The notes beneath the pieces are model-generated. The model worked only from the letters and a program-made list of their open reading frames with translations, had not been told where the DNA came from and made no database searches. Source: Hoeflea_A sp965204935 (GTDB taxonomy: Bacteria > Pseudomonadota > Alphaproteobacteria > Rhizobiales > Rhizobiaceae). From it: a stretch of DNA of 64,000 bases. Both the position numbers and the translations under genes were made by a program. Numbering within the stretch: position 1 is the first letter of the stretch; the number at the start of each line of letters is the position of its first letter. The stretch is taken from NCBI RefSeq assembly GCF_965204935.1, contig NZ_CBDBFO010000002.1; one strand, given 5' to 3'. Shown in pieces: positions 1 through 7,753 of this stretch.

Positions 1-237
1 CGTCGCGTAGTGAACGACATATTCGAAGATCATCAAGAGGATGATGGTTAGGGCGCTCAATCCGCACACCAGCAGGATCGGCAGTGTCAGCAAGACATGA
101 ATTCCCGCGTGAAGATATCCGCCCATCTTGTTGAAGTGGCACTTGCCGGCAATCATTGAAGGCCACTGAAGCGTGTAATCCGCCACGTAGTGTTTGACCT
201 GCAATCCAACGAGCACCCAAACGACAAATAATTCCAT
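1..237 (-). CDS. DUF3307-like small membrane protein (partial, runs off left edge)
   Basis: The minus strand is open from an ATG at 237 to the window edge, giving the first 79 residues of a protein. It begins MELFVVWVLVGLQVKHYVAD and continues with a K-[MG]-G-[GY]-LHAGIH segment followed by a long hydrophobic stretch (LLTLPILLVCGL...). The N-terminal hydrophobic helix, the HYVAD-TLQ motif and the LHAGIH motif resemble DUF3307 inner-membrane proteins, whose function is unknown. The C-terminus lies outside the window. Nothing nearby suggests a role. The family call is from memory of motifs only. Confidence 0.5.
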   Translation of the reverse strand, partial: MELFVVWVLVGLQVKHYVADYTLQWPSMIAGKCHFNKMGGYLHAGIHVLLTLPILLVCGLSALTIILLMIFEYVVHYAT

Positions 238-558
238 CAATCCACCCTGGAGCGATACTCGCTCAGTACGCAAGGGTCGCCCCCTCCCTCTTATTCAACA
301 TGGATTGTCGTTTGGTCGTGGTCAACGATTTAGCGCCAATTTTTTAAGCAACTCCGGAAATTGCCCCGTCATCAGCCGCGGAATTGCCGCTAGCCCATTG
401 AAACGACGGACATGTTCCGATTTCGTGGACACTGCGTTCCAAGCCCGCCCCAAAGGCACGTAAAGCGTCGGGATTTGATCGTGATCATCGCCGCAGCAAG
501 CGACACCGGCTAGCATGGCGGTACAACCATTGAGCAGCCTGAATCCTGGGGAACCAGC
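238..558. other. Intergenic region, no gene recognised
   Basis: About 320 bp between the partial membrane protein and the badH-like gene. Short open frames occur on both strands but have no recognisable protein features. The region must hold the promoters of the two divergent neighbours. A weak G-rich stretch (GGGG, 549-552) precedes the ATG at 559. No terminator or operator stands out. Confidence 0.4.
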
Positions 559-1317
559 ATGCGTGGACTAAAGAACAAGCGAGTCATCGTAACCGGCGGA
601 GCTAGCGGAATAGGGGCAGCCACCAGCCGTCGTTTCGCGGAAGAAGGCGCCGAGGTCTTCATTTTCGACATCAACATGGATAGCGCTGAGCAAGTCACGC
701 ATGACATCAAGGCAAATGGCGGCATGGCGAATGCACTTGATGTCGACATCACTGACGCCAGCGCCATATCAGAAGCGGTGTCGGATATCGGCTCAGGTGG
801 CATCGATGTCCTGGTCAACAATGTCGGTTGGGACAGGCTGGTGCCGTTCGTGGAGTCCGATACCGAACTTTGGACCCGCGTCATCGACATCAACCTTTAC
901 GGTCCGCTTCACATGCACCACGCGGTCTTGCCGGTGATGATCGGCCAGGGCCGCGGCCGCGTCGTCAATATCGCATCCGACGCAGGCCGGGTCGGCTCGA
1001 CCGGCGAAGCCGTCTATTCGGCCTGCAAGGGCGGCATCATTGCCTTTACCAAGACCATGGCGCGCGAATTGGCACGTGCCGGCGTGCAGCTCAACGCGGT
1101 CTGTCCCGGCCCGACCGACACACCATTGTTCGAGAGCTTTGCCGAGGGCGCTTCGGGCGAGCGCATAAAGGCGGCGCTGGAGAAGGCTATTCCCATGGGG
1201 CGGCTCGCCAGACCGGACGACTTTCCCGGCATCATCTGTTTCCTTTCAAGCGATGATGCAGGCTTCATTACCGGACAAACCATATCCGTATCAGGCGGCC
1301 TCACGATGCATGGCTAA
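559..1317 (+). CDS. badH: SDR-family dehydrogenase, BadH-like (2-hydroxycyclohexanecarboxyl-CoA dehydrogenase)
   Basis: This 252-residue classical short-chain dehydrogenase has the cofactor motif TGGASGIG at residues 12-19, NNVG near 87-90, catalytic Ser140 and the Y153-x3-K157 pair. The start MRGL, the segment LHMHHAVLPVM and the end GFITGQ-SVSGGLT-G closely match Rhodopseudomonas BadH as I remember it. BadH oxidises 2-hydroxycyclohexane-1-carboxyl-CoA to the 2-keto ester with NAD in alicyclic/benzoate degradation. It is convergent with the enoyl-CoA hydratase gene and their stop codons overlap by 4 bp. The family is certain. The precise substrate is inferred from similarity and from the neighbouring acyl-CoA genes. 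A generic 3-oxoacyl-ACP/CoA reductase is the alternative. Confidence 0.8.
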   Translation: MRGLKNKRVIVTGGASGIGAATSRRFAEEGAEVFIFDINMDSAEQVTHDIKANGGMANALDVDITDASAISEAVSDIGSGGIDVLVNNVGWDRLVPFVESDTELWTRVIDINLYGPLHMHHAVLPVMIGQGRGRVVNIASDAGRVGSTGEAVYSACKGGIIAFTKTMARELARAGVQLNAVCPGPTDTPLFESFAEGASGERIKAALEKAIPMGRLARPDDFPGIICFLSSDDAGFITGQTISVSGGLTMHG

Positions 1318-2123
1318 ACGGGGCAGTCGGGATCGAATTTCGGTTTGCGCTTCTCGCGAAGCGATGCGACGCCCTCGCGTACATCCGGACCCGCAAAGCC
1401 CAACATCTCCAAAGCGGTCGATGTGTCGAAAATCGGACCGGCTGAGCGCAGCCAGTTGTTGAGCGAATATTTGGTCCACCGGATGGCGCTCTGTGAGCCG
1501 CCAGCAAGATCGGTCGCGATGCCGAGCACGGTCTCCTGAAGTTCGTCGTCCTCGACGCACAGCGAGACAAGGCCGATGCGCTCGGCCTCCTCACCGCTCA
1601 GCGGCTTGCCGGTCAGGAGATAGTATTTTGACTTGGCCATGCCGCAAAGGAGCGGCCAGATGATCGCCGCGACATCTCCCGCCGCCACGCCGAGCCGCGG
1701 ATGTCCGTCAACAATGCGCGCCGATTTGCCGGCCACCGATATATCGGCGAGAAGCCCGACCACCAGACCGGCACCGGCAGCCGGCCCGTTGATGGCCGAG
1801 ATGATCGGCTTGTTGCAGTTGATGATGTTGTAGACGAGGTCCTTTGCCTCCTTCCACACCCGCATCAGCACGTCATAGTCCTCGACCATTGCCTCGATCA
1901 GGCCGAAATCGCCACCGGAGGAAAACGCCTTCCCTTCCCCCGTCACGATGACCGCGCTGATGTCGGGATCGCGGTCGATGGCGCGCCAGATGTCCGTCAA
2001 TTGCCCATGCGTTTCGCCGTCCACGGAATTGTAGCTGGACGGATTGGAAAAGGTGATGCGCAAGATCCGGTCAGCGGGACGGTCGAGCTTCAACCTTCCA
2101 AAGGCGGCATAGTGGTCTGTCAT
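1314..2123 (-). CDS. Enoyl-CoA hydratase/isomerase family protein
   Basis: This is a crotonase-fold protein of 269 residues. The oxyanion-hole segments are visible as AFSSGGDFG (first loop) and NGPAAGAGL (second loop), and the C-terminus EGVASLREKRKPKF is typical of the family. The region that carries the second catalytic Glu in true hydratases reads RLGVAAGDVAA here, so the exact reaction is unclear. It could be a hydratase, isomerase or ring-opening hydrolase (BadI-like). The start at 2123 is chosen because AAGGA precedes it by about 7 nt. A frame-open ATG at 2156 would overlap the upstream stop. It follows the transglutaminase-like gene by about 30 bp and is probably cotranscribed with it. 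Confidence 0.8.
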   Translation of the reverse strand: MTDHYAAFGRLKLDRPADRILRITFSNPSSYNSVDGETHGQLTDIWRAIDRDPDISAVIVTGEGKAFSSGGDFGLIEAMVEDYDVLMRVWKEAKDLVYNIINCNKPIISAINGPAAGAGLVVGLLADISVAGKSARIVDGHPRLGVAAGDVAAIIWPLLCGMAKSKYYLLTGKPLSGEEAERIGLVSLCVEDDELQETVLGIATDLAGGSQSAIRWTKYSLNNWLRSAGPIFDTSTALEMLGFAGPDVREGVASLREKRKPKFDPDCPV

Positions 2124-2152
2124 GAAGTGTTCCTTGCTGTTCAAGCCGCCCG

Positions 2153-2866
2153 TCAACCGGAGCCGGAGAACGCATCGTCTTCCACCTGCAGTCCCCGATC
2201 TCCCTGTGTCGCGGCGTAAGCGGCCAGTCTGGGATAGAATTCACGAAAATCGGACAGAATCTGCTCCATCGGCACTTCCCGGTAAACACCCCTGTCCCTG
2301 ACATACTCCATATGGCGGCGGTTCTGTTGATCGAATTCGTGGAACAGCGCATTGCCCGTGCCGTCAAACTCCAGCGGTTTGACGCCGAACCTGTCGCATA
2401 ATTCCTTGTTGAAGGCAGGCGTGACCTTGAAGGTTCTATCGCCAAGCCAGTGCTGCACATAGCCATGATAGATGAAAAGGTCCGACTGCATGAGTTCGGC
2501 AAGCTTCGGCGAGTTCAGATGATTGCGGACATCCGCAAAACCGACAGCCGCCGGAATGCCCACCGCTCGCAGGCAAGCGGTCAGGAGTATGGCCTTCGGC
2601 ACGCAATAAGCTGATTGGAACCCGGTAATCTGGCTTGCCACATAGTCTTGCGGGCGGACCGAGAAGGCGTAGGGATCGTATCGGATATCATCGCGGACTG
2701 CGTAAAACAGCCGGACGGCCTTTTGCGTGTCGGAAAGCGCATCAGGACCGTCCAGGGCCTTCCTCACAAAGCTGCCTATCGCTTCGGAATCACTGTCAAT
2801 ATAGTGAGTCGGCTGCAGATATCCGTCTTTTTCCTGTGACAATGCCCCGCCTGCCTCGCTCACCAT
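2153..2866 (-). CDS. Transglutaminase-like (cysteine protease fold) protein
   Basis: This 237-residue protein has the transglutaminase-core pattern. A stretch SAYCVPKAILLTACLRAVGI contains the putative nucleophilic Cys and the usual A-x-L-R-A-x-GIPA motif. It is followed by QHWLGDRTFKVTPAFN, holding the expected His. The third catalytic residue (normally Asp after the His segment) is not obvious; a Thr-Pro occupies that place. The upstream DDIRYDPYAF segment is also typical of the superfamily. No signal peptide is visible, so a cytoplasmic role is likely. It is divergent from the acyl-CoA ligase gene, with a shared 168-bp promoter region containing two similar palindromes. Function is unknown beyond the fold. 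Confidence 0.65.
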   Translation of the reverse strand: MVSEAGGALSQEKDGYLQPTHYIDSDSEAIGSFVRKALDGPDALSDTQKAVRLFYAVRDDIRYDPYAFSVRPQDYVASQITGFQSAYCVPKAILLTACLRAVGIPAAVGFADVRNHLNSPKLAELMQSDLFIYHGYVQHWLGDRTFKVTPAFNKELCDRFGVKPLEFDGTGNALFHEFDQQNRRHMEYVRDRGVYREVPMEQILSDFREFYPRLAAYAATQGDRGLQVEDDAFSGSG

Positions 2867-2904
2867 CCTGCCTCCGGTCCGGTTTGTATATCCGCCGCCG
2901 TTTT

Positions 2905-2991
2905 TCTAACATGCGTTAGATTATTTGCGCCGAAAAACCGTGTCAATCGAGAGCACCGGCGTCCGACAGGAAAAAAACTAACATTCATTTG
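2905..2991. promoter_or_regulatory. Two related palindromes in a divergent promoter, candidate repressor operators
   Basis: TCTAACATGCGTTAGA (2905-2920) has perfect 6-bp arms. A second site, CTAACATTCATTTG (2978-2991), matches its core at 11 of 14 positions. Both lie between the divergent transglutaminase-like gene (start 2866) and the acyl-CoA ligase (start 3035), where a TetR- or MarR-type regulator of acyl-CoA genes would be expected. No regulator gene is in the immediate cluster. Binding is inferred from symmetry and position only. Confidence 0.4.
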
Positions 2992-3034
2992 TTTTTTGTG
3001 TAACATCCGGCGACGACGCTGGGAGGTGCACCCA

Positions 3035-4555
3035 TTGAACGAGCCAACGGTTCTTGCCGGCCGGTCTACCGTATACGGACTTTTTCGCGCGCGCGCGCAA
3101 ACCGCTCCGCAGCAGCCCGCGCTCAGCCAACACGGCGATGTTCGAAGTTACGGTGAGCTCCTGTCACGAACCGACCGGCTTGCCAGCGCGCTGCAGGCAC
3201 AAGGCGTCGGACGGGGTGACCGTATCGCGATCCTCTCCCACAACCGCATGGAATATATCGAGCTGGAACTTGCCGCGGCGGCCATCGGAGCGATCGTCTG
3301 CTGTCTGAACTGGCGCCTCGTCAAGGACGAGCTTTTCCACTGCATAGACCTGGTTAGTCCGACCCTCATCGTTGCCGAGGAAGACCTGGCATCCAGCGTT
3401 CCCCGCGACACCGATGTGCCGGTCCTTCTGCTGGGAAAGTCCTATGAAAAGCTGATCGACGAGGCCCCCGCTGAAGCCGTCGCGTGCAATGTCGAACCCG
3501 AGGATGGCCTTATCGTCCTCTACACAAGCGGCACGACCGGCCTGCCCAAGGGCGCCGTCATCAGCCACCGCGCGATGATCGCCCGCTCGCTGGTATTTTC
3601 ATCGGAATGGACCTTGGCAACGGATGACGGTTTCGTCGCCTGGGCGCCCTTGTTTCACATGGCCTCCACCGATCATGCCCTATCCACGCTGATGCGCGGC
3701 GGTCTCGTTACCGTCGTCGATGGATACCGGGCGGATGAAATCATCGACGCGATCGAAAACCATCCGATCGGGTGGCTGGTACTCATCCCGGGCATGATCG
3801 AGGATTTCATTGCCGCCTGCGAGGCCGCAAAGATAAGGCCGCACGGTATCCGGATATGCGGCGCGATGGCCGATCTCGTCCCTCCGCATCAGATTGCCGC
3901 GGTGACCCGGATTCTTGACACGCCATACGCCAATTCCTTTGGCGCAACGGAAACCGGCCTCGCCCCGGCGTCACGCGGAAAGATCGCGCCGGGCGTGGTG
4001 CCCGAAACCCTTTCAAAACACCAAACCGCCTTTTGTGAGGTCCGGCTGGTGGATGCCGAAGACGATGATGTCGCAGATGGCGAAGCCGGTGAACTGGCCA
4101 TGCGTGGCCCGACCCTCTTTTCCGGGTACTGGAACGCGGACGAGGCCAATGCCGAGTGCTTTCGCGGCGGCTGGTTTCACATGGGTGACATGTTCCGCCG
4201 CAATCCGGATGGAACACTGGATTTCGTCGATCGGGCAAAATACCTCATCAAGACCGGTGGGGAAAACGTCTACCCGGCCGAGATAGAGCGGGTGCTGCTC
4301 GCCGATCCCGCCGTCACGGATGCCGCCGTGGTGCGCACCAGCGACGACAAATGGGGCGAAGTGCCGGTCGCCTTCGTTTCGGTATCGGACGATAGTCTGT
4401 CACAGGACATGTTGATGCAGCGCTGCACGGATTCGCTCGCCAGATACAAGCGCCCGAGCGAGATCCGCATTATCGCATTCGACGATTTTCCGCGGTCGAC
4501 CAGTGGAAAGATCCAGCGTCATCTGCTTGAAAAGATGATAGGCAAATCACGGTGA
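3035..4555 (+). CDS. AMP-dependent acyl-CoA synthetase (class I adenylate-forming)
   Basis: This acid:CoA ligase of about 506 residues activates a carboxylic acid to its CoA ester through an acyl-AMP. The P-loop LYTSGTTGLPKG lies near residue 162. FGATE, the GDMFRRNPDGTLDFVDRAKY segment and TGGENVYPAEIE (hinge and C-terminal domain) follow, and PRSTSGKIQRH holds the catalytic lysine. The TTG at 3035 is preferred because GGGAGGT lies 7 nt upstream. An in-frame ATG at 2996 has no such site and would add 13 unusual residues. Its neighbours (BadH-like, hydratase, hydrolase) suggest an alicyclic or aromatic acid or a medium-chain fatty acid as substrate, but this is inference. Confidence 0.85.
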   Translation: MNEPTVLAGRSTVYGLFRARAQTAPQQPALSQHGDVRSYGELLSRTDRLASALQAQGVGRGDRIAILSHNRMEYIELELAAAAIGAIVCCLNWRLVKDELFHCIDLVSPTLIVAEEDLASSVPRDTDVPVLLLGKSYEKLIDEAPAEAVACNVEPEDGLIVLYTSGTTGLPKGAVISHRAMIARSLVFSSEWTLATDDGFVAWAPLFHMASTDHALSTLMRGGLVTVVDGYRADEIIDAIENHPIGWLVLIPGMIEDFIAACEAAKIRPHGIRICGAMADLVPPHQIAAVTRILDTPYANSFGATETGLAPASRGKIAPGVVPETLSKHQTAFCEVRLVDAEDDDVADGEAGELAMRGPTLFSGYWNADEANAECFRGGWFHMGDMFRRNPDGTLDFVDRAKYLIKTGGENVYPAEIERVLLADPAVTDAAVVRTSDDKWGEVPVAFVSVSDDSLSQDMLMQRCTDSLARYKRPSEIRIIAFDDFPRSTSGKIQRHLLEKMIGKSR

Positions 4556-4559
4556 CGAC

Positions 4560-4810
4560 AGGAGATGGCATGAATGGGATGTGAGCGGTCATGCATCCCG
4601 ACTCGGCTAGAGTGCCGGGAGAGGCGGATAGGCTGCAGGCTGGATGTCTTTTTAGGGCATTGCGACCCTGTACAGGAGATTACCCGCCGCCTGCATCCGA
4701 ACGACCAGCATGAGGCCCGGTTCGACCCGGTGACCTCGTATAGGAGTCTGGCCTGGCCGTTCACACCCCTTTGCAGGGTTCCGCCTCCCGCCAACGAGAG
4801 GATTTTAGCA
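4560..4810 (+). ncRNA. Candidate bridge-RNA region of the IS110 element
   Basis: This is a 250-bp leader without a credible gene between the left part of the IS and the transposase ATG. It contains GC-rich self-complementary stretches around 4630-4700. Recently characterised IS110-group elements encode the target/donor-guiding bridge RNA in this left non-coding end. Assignment is by position and family only; I did not derive a structure. Confidence 0.35.
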
Positions 4811-5854
4811 ATGGCTTTCATCGGTGTCGATCTCCACACGACGTCTTTCACGGTCTGCCGCCTTGCCGCGGACGGCAACGAGGTTTTTGAAACCTGCCAG
4901 CTGGCAGCGGCCGATCTGGACCGGTTCTGCCTGAGCCTTGATGCGGACGATGAGGTCGCCGTGGAAGCGACGGGCAATTCGGCCTGGTTCCGCGACGAAG
5001 TGATCGCCTGCGTTGGCCGTGTGGTGGTGGTCAACCCGAAGCAGTTCGGCGTGATCCGCAAGTCGGTGAAGAAGACGGACAGAAACGACGCCCGGGCCCT
5101 GGCCTTCTTTCTGTCAAAGGACATGCTGCCTGAGACCCGCGTCAAAACGGTGGCCGAAGGCGAACTGGCGTCGCTGACCCACACGCGCGACCTTCTGGTC
5201 AAGCAGCGCACCCGGCTTTTGAACAAGATCCACGCGCTCCACACCCGCCACGGCATCAAGCTGAAGAAGGAAAGCCTGGGCTCCAAGCGACGGCTCAATG
5301 CCCTGGAGACCGGCCGGTTCTCCAGCCTCGAACAGGTGGAACTGCGCATCGTGCGCGATCAGGCGCTCAGCCTGACGGATGCAATCGCCGAACTTGATCG
5401 CGAGATCGCCTCCGCCGCCGAGGCCATGGACGGATATGACGGGCTGATCTCGATCAAGGGTGTCGGGCCGCGCGCGGCAGCCGTATTCCTTTCCGGCATA
5501 GGCAACGTCGATGACTTCGAAGACGCGGACAAACTGGCCGCCTATGTGGGCATTGTCCCCCGTGTCAGCCAGTCAAGCGAGACTGACAACCGGGGCCGGA
5601 TCACCAAACGCGGGAACAAACTGATGCGCACCACGCTGGTCCAGTGCACGCTCATTGCCATTCGTTACTCGGGCTACCTCAATGCCTTCTACCAACGGAT
5701 CAAAGCCCGGCGCGGGGCCGGCAAGGCAATCATCGCCACAGCGCGCAAGTTGCTCGCGATCATCTACGACACACTGAAAAACGGCTGGGTCTTCGATGAC
5801 TTTCCGGCATTCAAAATCGCGGGACAGAACAATCCTGCTGGACAATCATCATAG
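4811..5854 (+). CDS. IS110-family transposase (DEDD recombinase)
   Basis: This 347-residue protein starts MAFIGVDLHTTSF with the first RuvC-like Asp (GVDLH) and continues with EATGNSAWF, NPKQFGVIRKSVKKTDRNDA (the conserved D-x-x-DA block) and a coiled central helix. The C-terminal transposase_20 domain reads ISIKGVGPRAAA, AAYVGIVPRVSQSS and RGRITKRGNKLMRTTLVQ. These are the diagnostic blocks of IS110 recombinases. The ATG at 4811 is preceded by GAGAGG at suitable spacing. The open frame extends upstream to 4574, but that part is non-coding element leader. The last residues after FKIA may be read into flanking DNA. Confidence 0.9.
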   Translation: MAFIGVDLHTTSFTVCRLAADGNEVFETCQLAAADLDRFCLSLDADDEVAVEATGNSAWFRDEVIACVGRVVVVNPKQFGVIRKSVKKTDRNDARALAFFLSKDMLPETRVKTVAEGELASLTHTRDLLVKQRTRLLNKIHALHTRHGIKLKKESLGSKRRLNALETGRFSSLEQVELRIVRDQALSLTDAIAELDREIASAAEAMDGYDGLISIKGVGPRAAAVFLSGIGNVDDFEDADKLAAYVGIVPRVSQSSETDNRGRITKRGNKLMRTTLVQCTLIAIRYSGYLNAFYQRIKARRGAGKAIIATARKLLAIIYDTLKNGWVFDDFPAFKIAGQNNPAGQSS

Positions 5855-5862
5855 GAGGCCCC

Positions 5863-6699
5863 ATGCCGAAAGTATCGGTCGGAGATCATGAGCTGGCTTA
5901 CAGCTTCAACGGCGTCGAGCCGGATGAAGGCCATCCGGTCATCGTGCTCGTTCACGGTGCCGGCGGGCACATGGCCGACTGGCCCGTAGCGTGGCGCAGC
6001 AATGCCGACATGACCCGGCTGGTCGGGCTGACACCCAAATCGCACGACGGCGGGCTGGAGAAATATCCGGTCTACGCGATCGACCTGCCCGGACACGGCC
6101 AGTCAGGCGGCTCAAGCCGACAGACCGTCGATGACTACGCCCGTTCGGTTGCCGCGTTCCTTGACGCGCTTGACCTGAACCAAGTCTTTCTTGTCGGCCA
6201 CTCCATGGGGGCCGGCATTGCCTTGACGCTCGCTGCGGAACGCAATCCGCGGCTTTGCGCGGTCGCGCTCGTCGCCGGATCAAGCAAACTGTCGGTCAGC
6301 CCGGCGATCCTCGACGGCCTTCAAAACAATTTCGAAGCGACGGTCGACAACCTCGTCAAATACTCCTGGCATCGAAACACCGGCGATTTCTTCAAGCAGA
6401 AGGGCCGCCAGCGCCTGATGGAGAGCGGCCAGCAGGTCGTTTATGACGACTACTTCGCCTGTAGCGGCTACGACGTTTCGGATCGGATCGGTAATGTCCA
6501 CATCCCGGTTCTGGTCGTCGCTGCATCAGCGGACAAGATGGTGCCCGCCGACACGAGCGAGGCCTTGGCGGGAACGCTCAAAGATGCGAAATTCGTTGCC
6601 CTGGAAGATTGCGGGCACTACCTGCAAATCGAGCAGACCGGGCGCGCCGCTCAGGCGTTATCCGGCTTTCTTTCCTCCGAATTTCGACGCCCGGCATAG
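5863..6699 (+). CDS. Alpha/beta-fold hydrolase
   Basis: This 278-residue hydrolase has HGAGGHMADW (oxyanion region), the nucleophile elbow GHSMG, the acid segment AASADKMVP and the catalytic His in EDCGHYLQIE. AGGAGG sits a few bases before ATG 5863. There is no signal peptide, so it is cytoplasmic. It lies downstream of the acyl-CoA ligase on the other side of the IS110 element, and before insertion the two were probably one operon. The substrate is likely an ester, thioester or ring C-C bond of an acid-degradation pathway, but sequence does not decide. Its 3' end overlaps, on the opposite strand, the run-out end of the truncated siroheme-synthase-like gene. Confidence 0.85.
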   Translation: MPKVSVGDHELAYSFNGVEPDEGHPVIVLVHGAGGHMADWPVAWRSNADMTRLVGLTPKSHDGGLEKYPVYAIDLPGHGQSGGSSRQTVDDYARSVAAFLDALDLNQVFLVGHSMGAGIALTLAAERNPRLCAVALVAGSSKLSVSPAILDGLQNNFEATVDNLVKYSWHRNTGDFFKQKGRQRLMESGQQVVYDDYFACSGYDVSDRIGNVHIPVLVVAASADKMVPADTSEALAGTLKDAKFVALEDCGHYLQIEQTGRAAQALSGFLSSEFRRPA

Positions 6700-7753
6700 A
6701 CAGGCCGGGGACGATACTGACCGGCAGACCGCGGATCTTCAGCCGATCGGCAAGGCCGCTTGCCAGGGGACAGGCACCGGGATTTGCCGGTGTTGCCCAA
6801 ACCACATGCCGCCCGCCAGCGGCGGTCGCACAAAGCAGTTCTATTGTACTCGGCATTTTATCGGCAGCCATCGGTTCAACAGGTTTTCGTTCCGCTTCCC
6901 TGCGGGCAAGCTCCAGCGAGCGATCCGCCGATGGATGATCGTAGAAAATGACATCGGCACTTTGCAGCGCCTGTACGGCCTTGATCGTCAACAGCTCCGG
7001 ATCGCCCGGTCCCGTGCCGACGATTGTGATCCGCCCGACCGTTTGATCGACGCCCACCGCAATCGTGTCCATCACGTCGTCAAGCAGAGATGGTTCGTCC
7101 CGGTGGCATGGCCTTGAAAAGGCGGTCTGCGAAAACCGCTCCCAGAACACCCGCCTTTGACGTCCCGGCTCCAGACGCTCGTTGACGATCGCCCGCATTT
7201 TCTTCGCAAGAGCCGCCCAACCGGACAAAAAAAACGGCATCAAGGCCTCAATCCGCCGCCGGATTGCCTGCCCCAGGATGGGCGCCGCGCCGTCCGTCGA
7301 AATTCCGACGACCACCGGAGAACGATTGACGATCGATCCGAACTGGAATTCACAGTGCTCCGGTCGGTCAATCACATTGACCGGCACACCCGCCGCATTC
7401 GCCGCATGTCTGATCTCGCAAGCTTCATCGTCCGAAGTTGCGTCCGCAACAATGATCGCCGCATTGGTAAAACTGGCAGGTGTCCAAACACGCCGCCGGA
7501 TCCTGAATTGATCCGAAGCCAATAAACCGCCAAGTTTCAGCATCTGTTCCGACGGAGCCGTTGCAAAGACGTCGACAAATGCGCCAGCCGCCGCCAAAAG
7601 CTCCGCTTTCCAGGCCGCGGCATCGGACCCGCCGATAACAACAACGCGCTTGTTGTGAAGGTTGAAAAACACGGGCAGAACGGACAGAGGAAGTATCCGC
7701 GCGGATGCGGGTCCGGACCCTCTTTTATTCCGCTGCTTCACTTGACCGCTCAT
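6578..7753 (-). CDS. cysG: CysG-like siroheme synthase with degenerate, C-terminally truncated methyltransferase domain
   Basis: About 391 residues from the ATG at 7753, which overlaps the nasA 3' end. The N-terminal half is a precorrin-2 dehydrogenase/ferrochelatase (LPVFFNLHNKRVVVIGG, SIVNRSPVVVGISTDGAAPI), followed by the dimerisation segment. From about residue 245 the uroporphyrinogen-III methyltransferase domain begins well (GTGPGDPELLTIKA, ADVIFYD). The GGDPFxFGRG motif expected next is replaced by ATPANPGACPL, and similarity ends at VPGL. The final ~40 residues are antisense to the hydrolase gene. Roughly the second half of the methyltransferase is missing. Siroheme is the cofactor of NirB, so the position in the nitrate operon makes sense, but full CysG activity is doubtful. 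Confidence 0.7.
   Translation of the reverse strand: MSGQVKQRNKRGSGPASARILPLSVLPVFFNLHNKRVVVIGGSDAAAWKAELLAAAGAFVDVFATAPSEQMLKLGGLLASDQFRIRRRVWTPASFTNAAIIVADATSDDEACEIRHAANAAGVPVNVIDRPEHCEFQFGSIVNRSPVVVGISTDGAAPILGQAIRRRIEALMPFFLSGWAALAKKMRAIVNERLEPGRQRRVFWERFSQTAFSRPCHRDEPSLLDDVMDTIAVGVDQTVGRITIVGTGPGDPELLTIKAVQALQSADVIFYDHPSADRSLELARREAERKPVEPMAADKMPSTIELLCATAAGGRHVVWATPANPGACPLASGLADRLKIRGLPVSIVPGLSMPGVEIRRKESRITPERRARSARFAGSARNLPGQRISHL

Larger units (their letters stand above)
4556..5858 (+). mobile_element. IS110-family insertion sequence (ends approximate)
   Basis: A complete IS110-type transposase is preceded by about 250 bp of non-coding DNA and lies between the acyl-CoA ligase stop and the Shine-Dalgarno of the alpha/beta hydrolase. 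IS110 elements lack terminal inverted repeats and usually leave little or no target duplication, so the exact ends cannot be read from one copy. The left end lies after 4555. The right end lies between the FKIA codons near 5820 and about 5858. The hydrolase ribosome site (AGGAGG at 5853-5858) appears intact. Confidence 0.75.
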
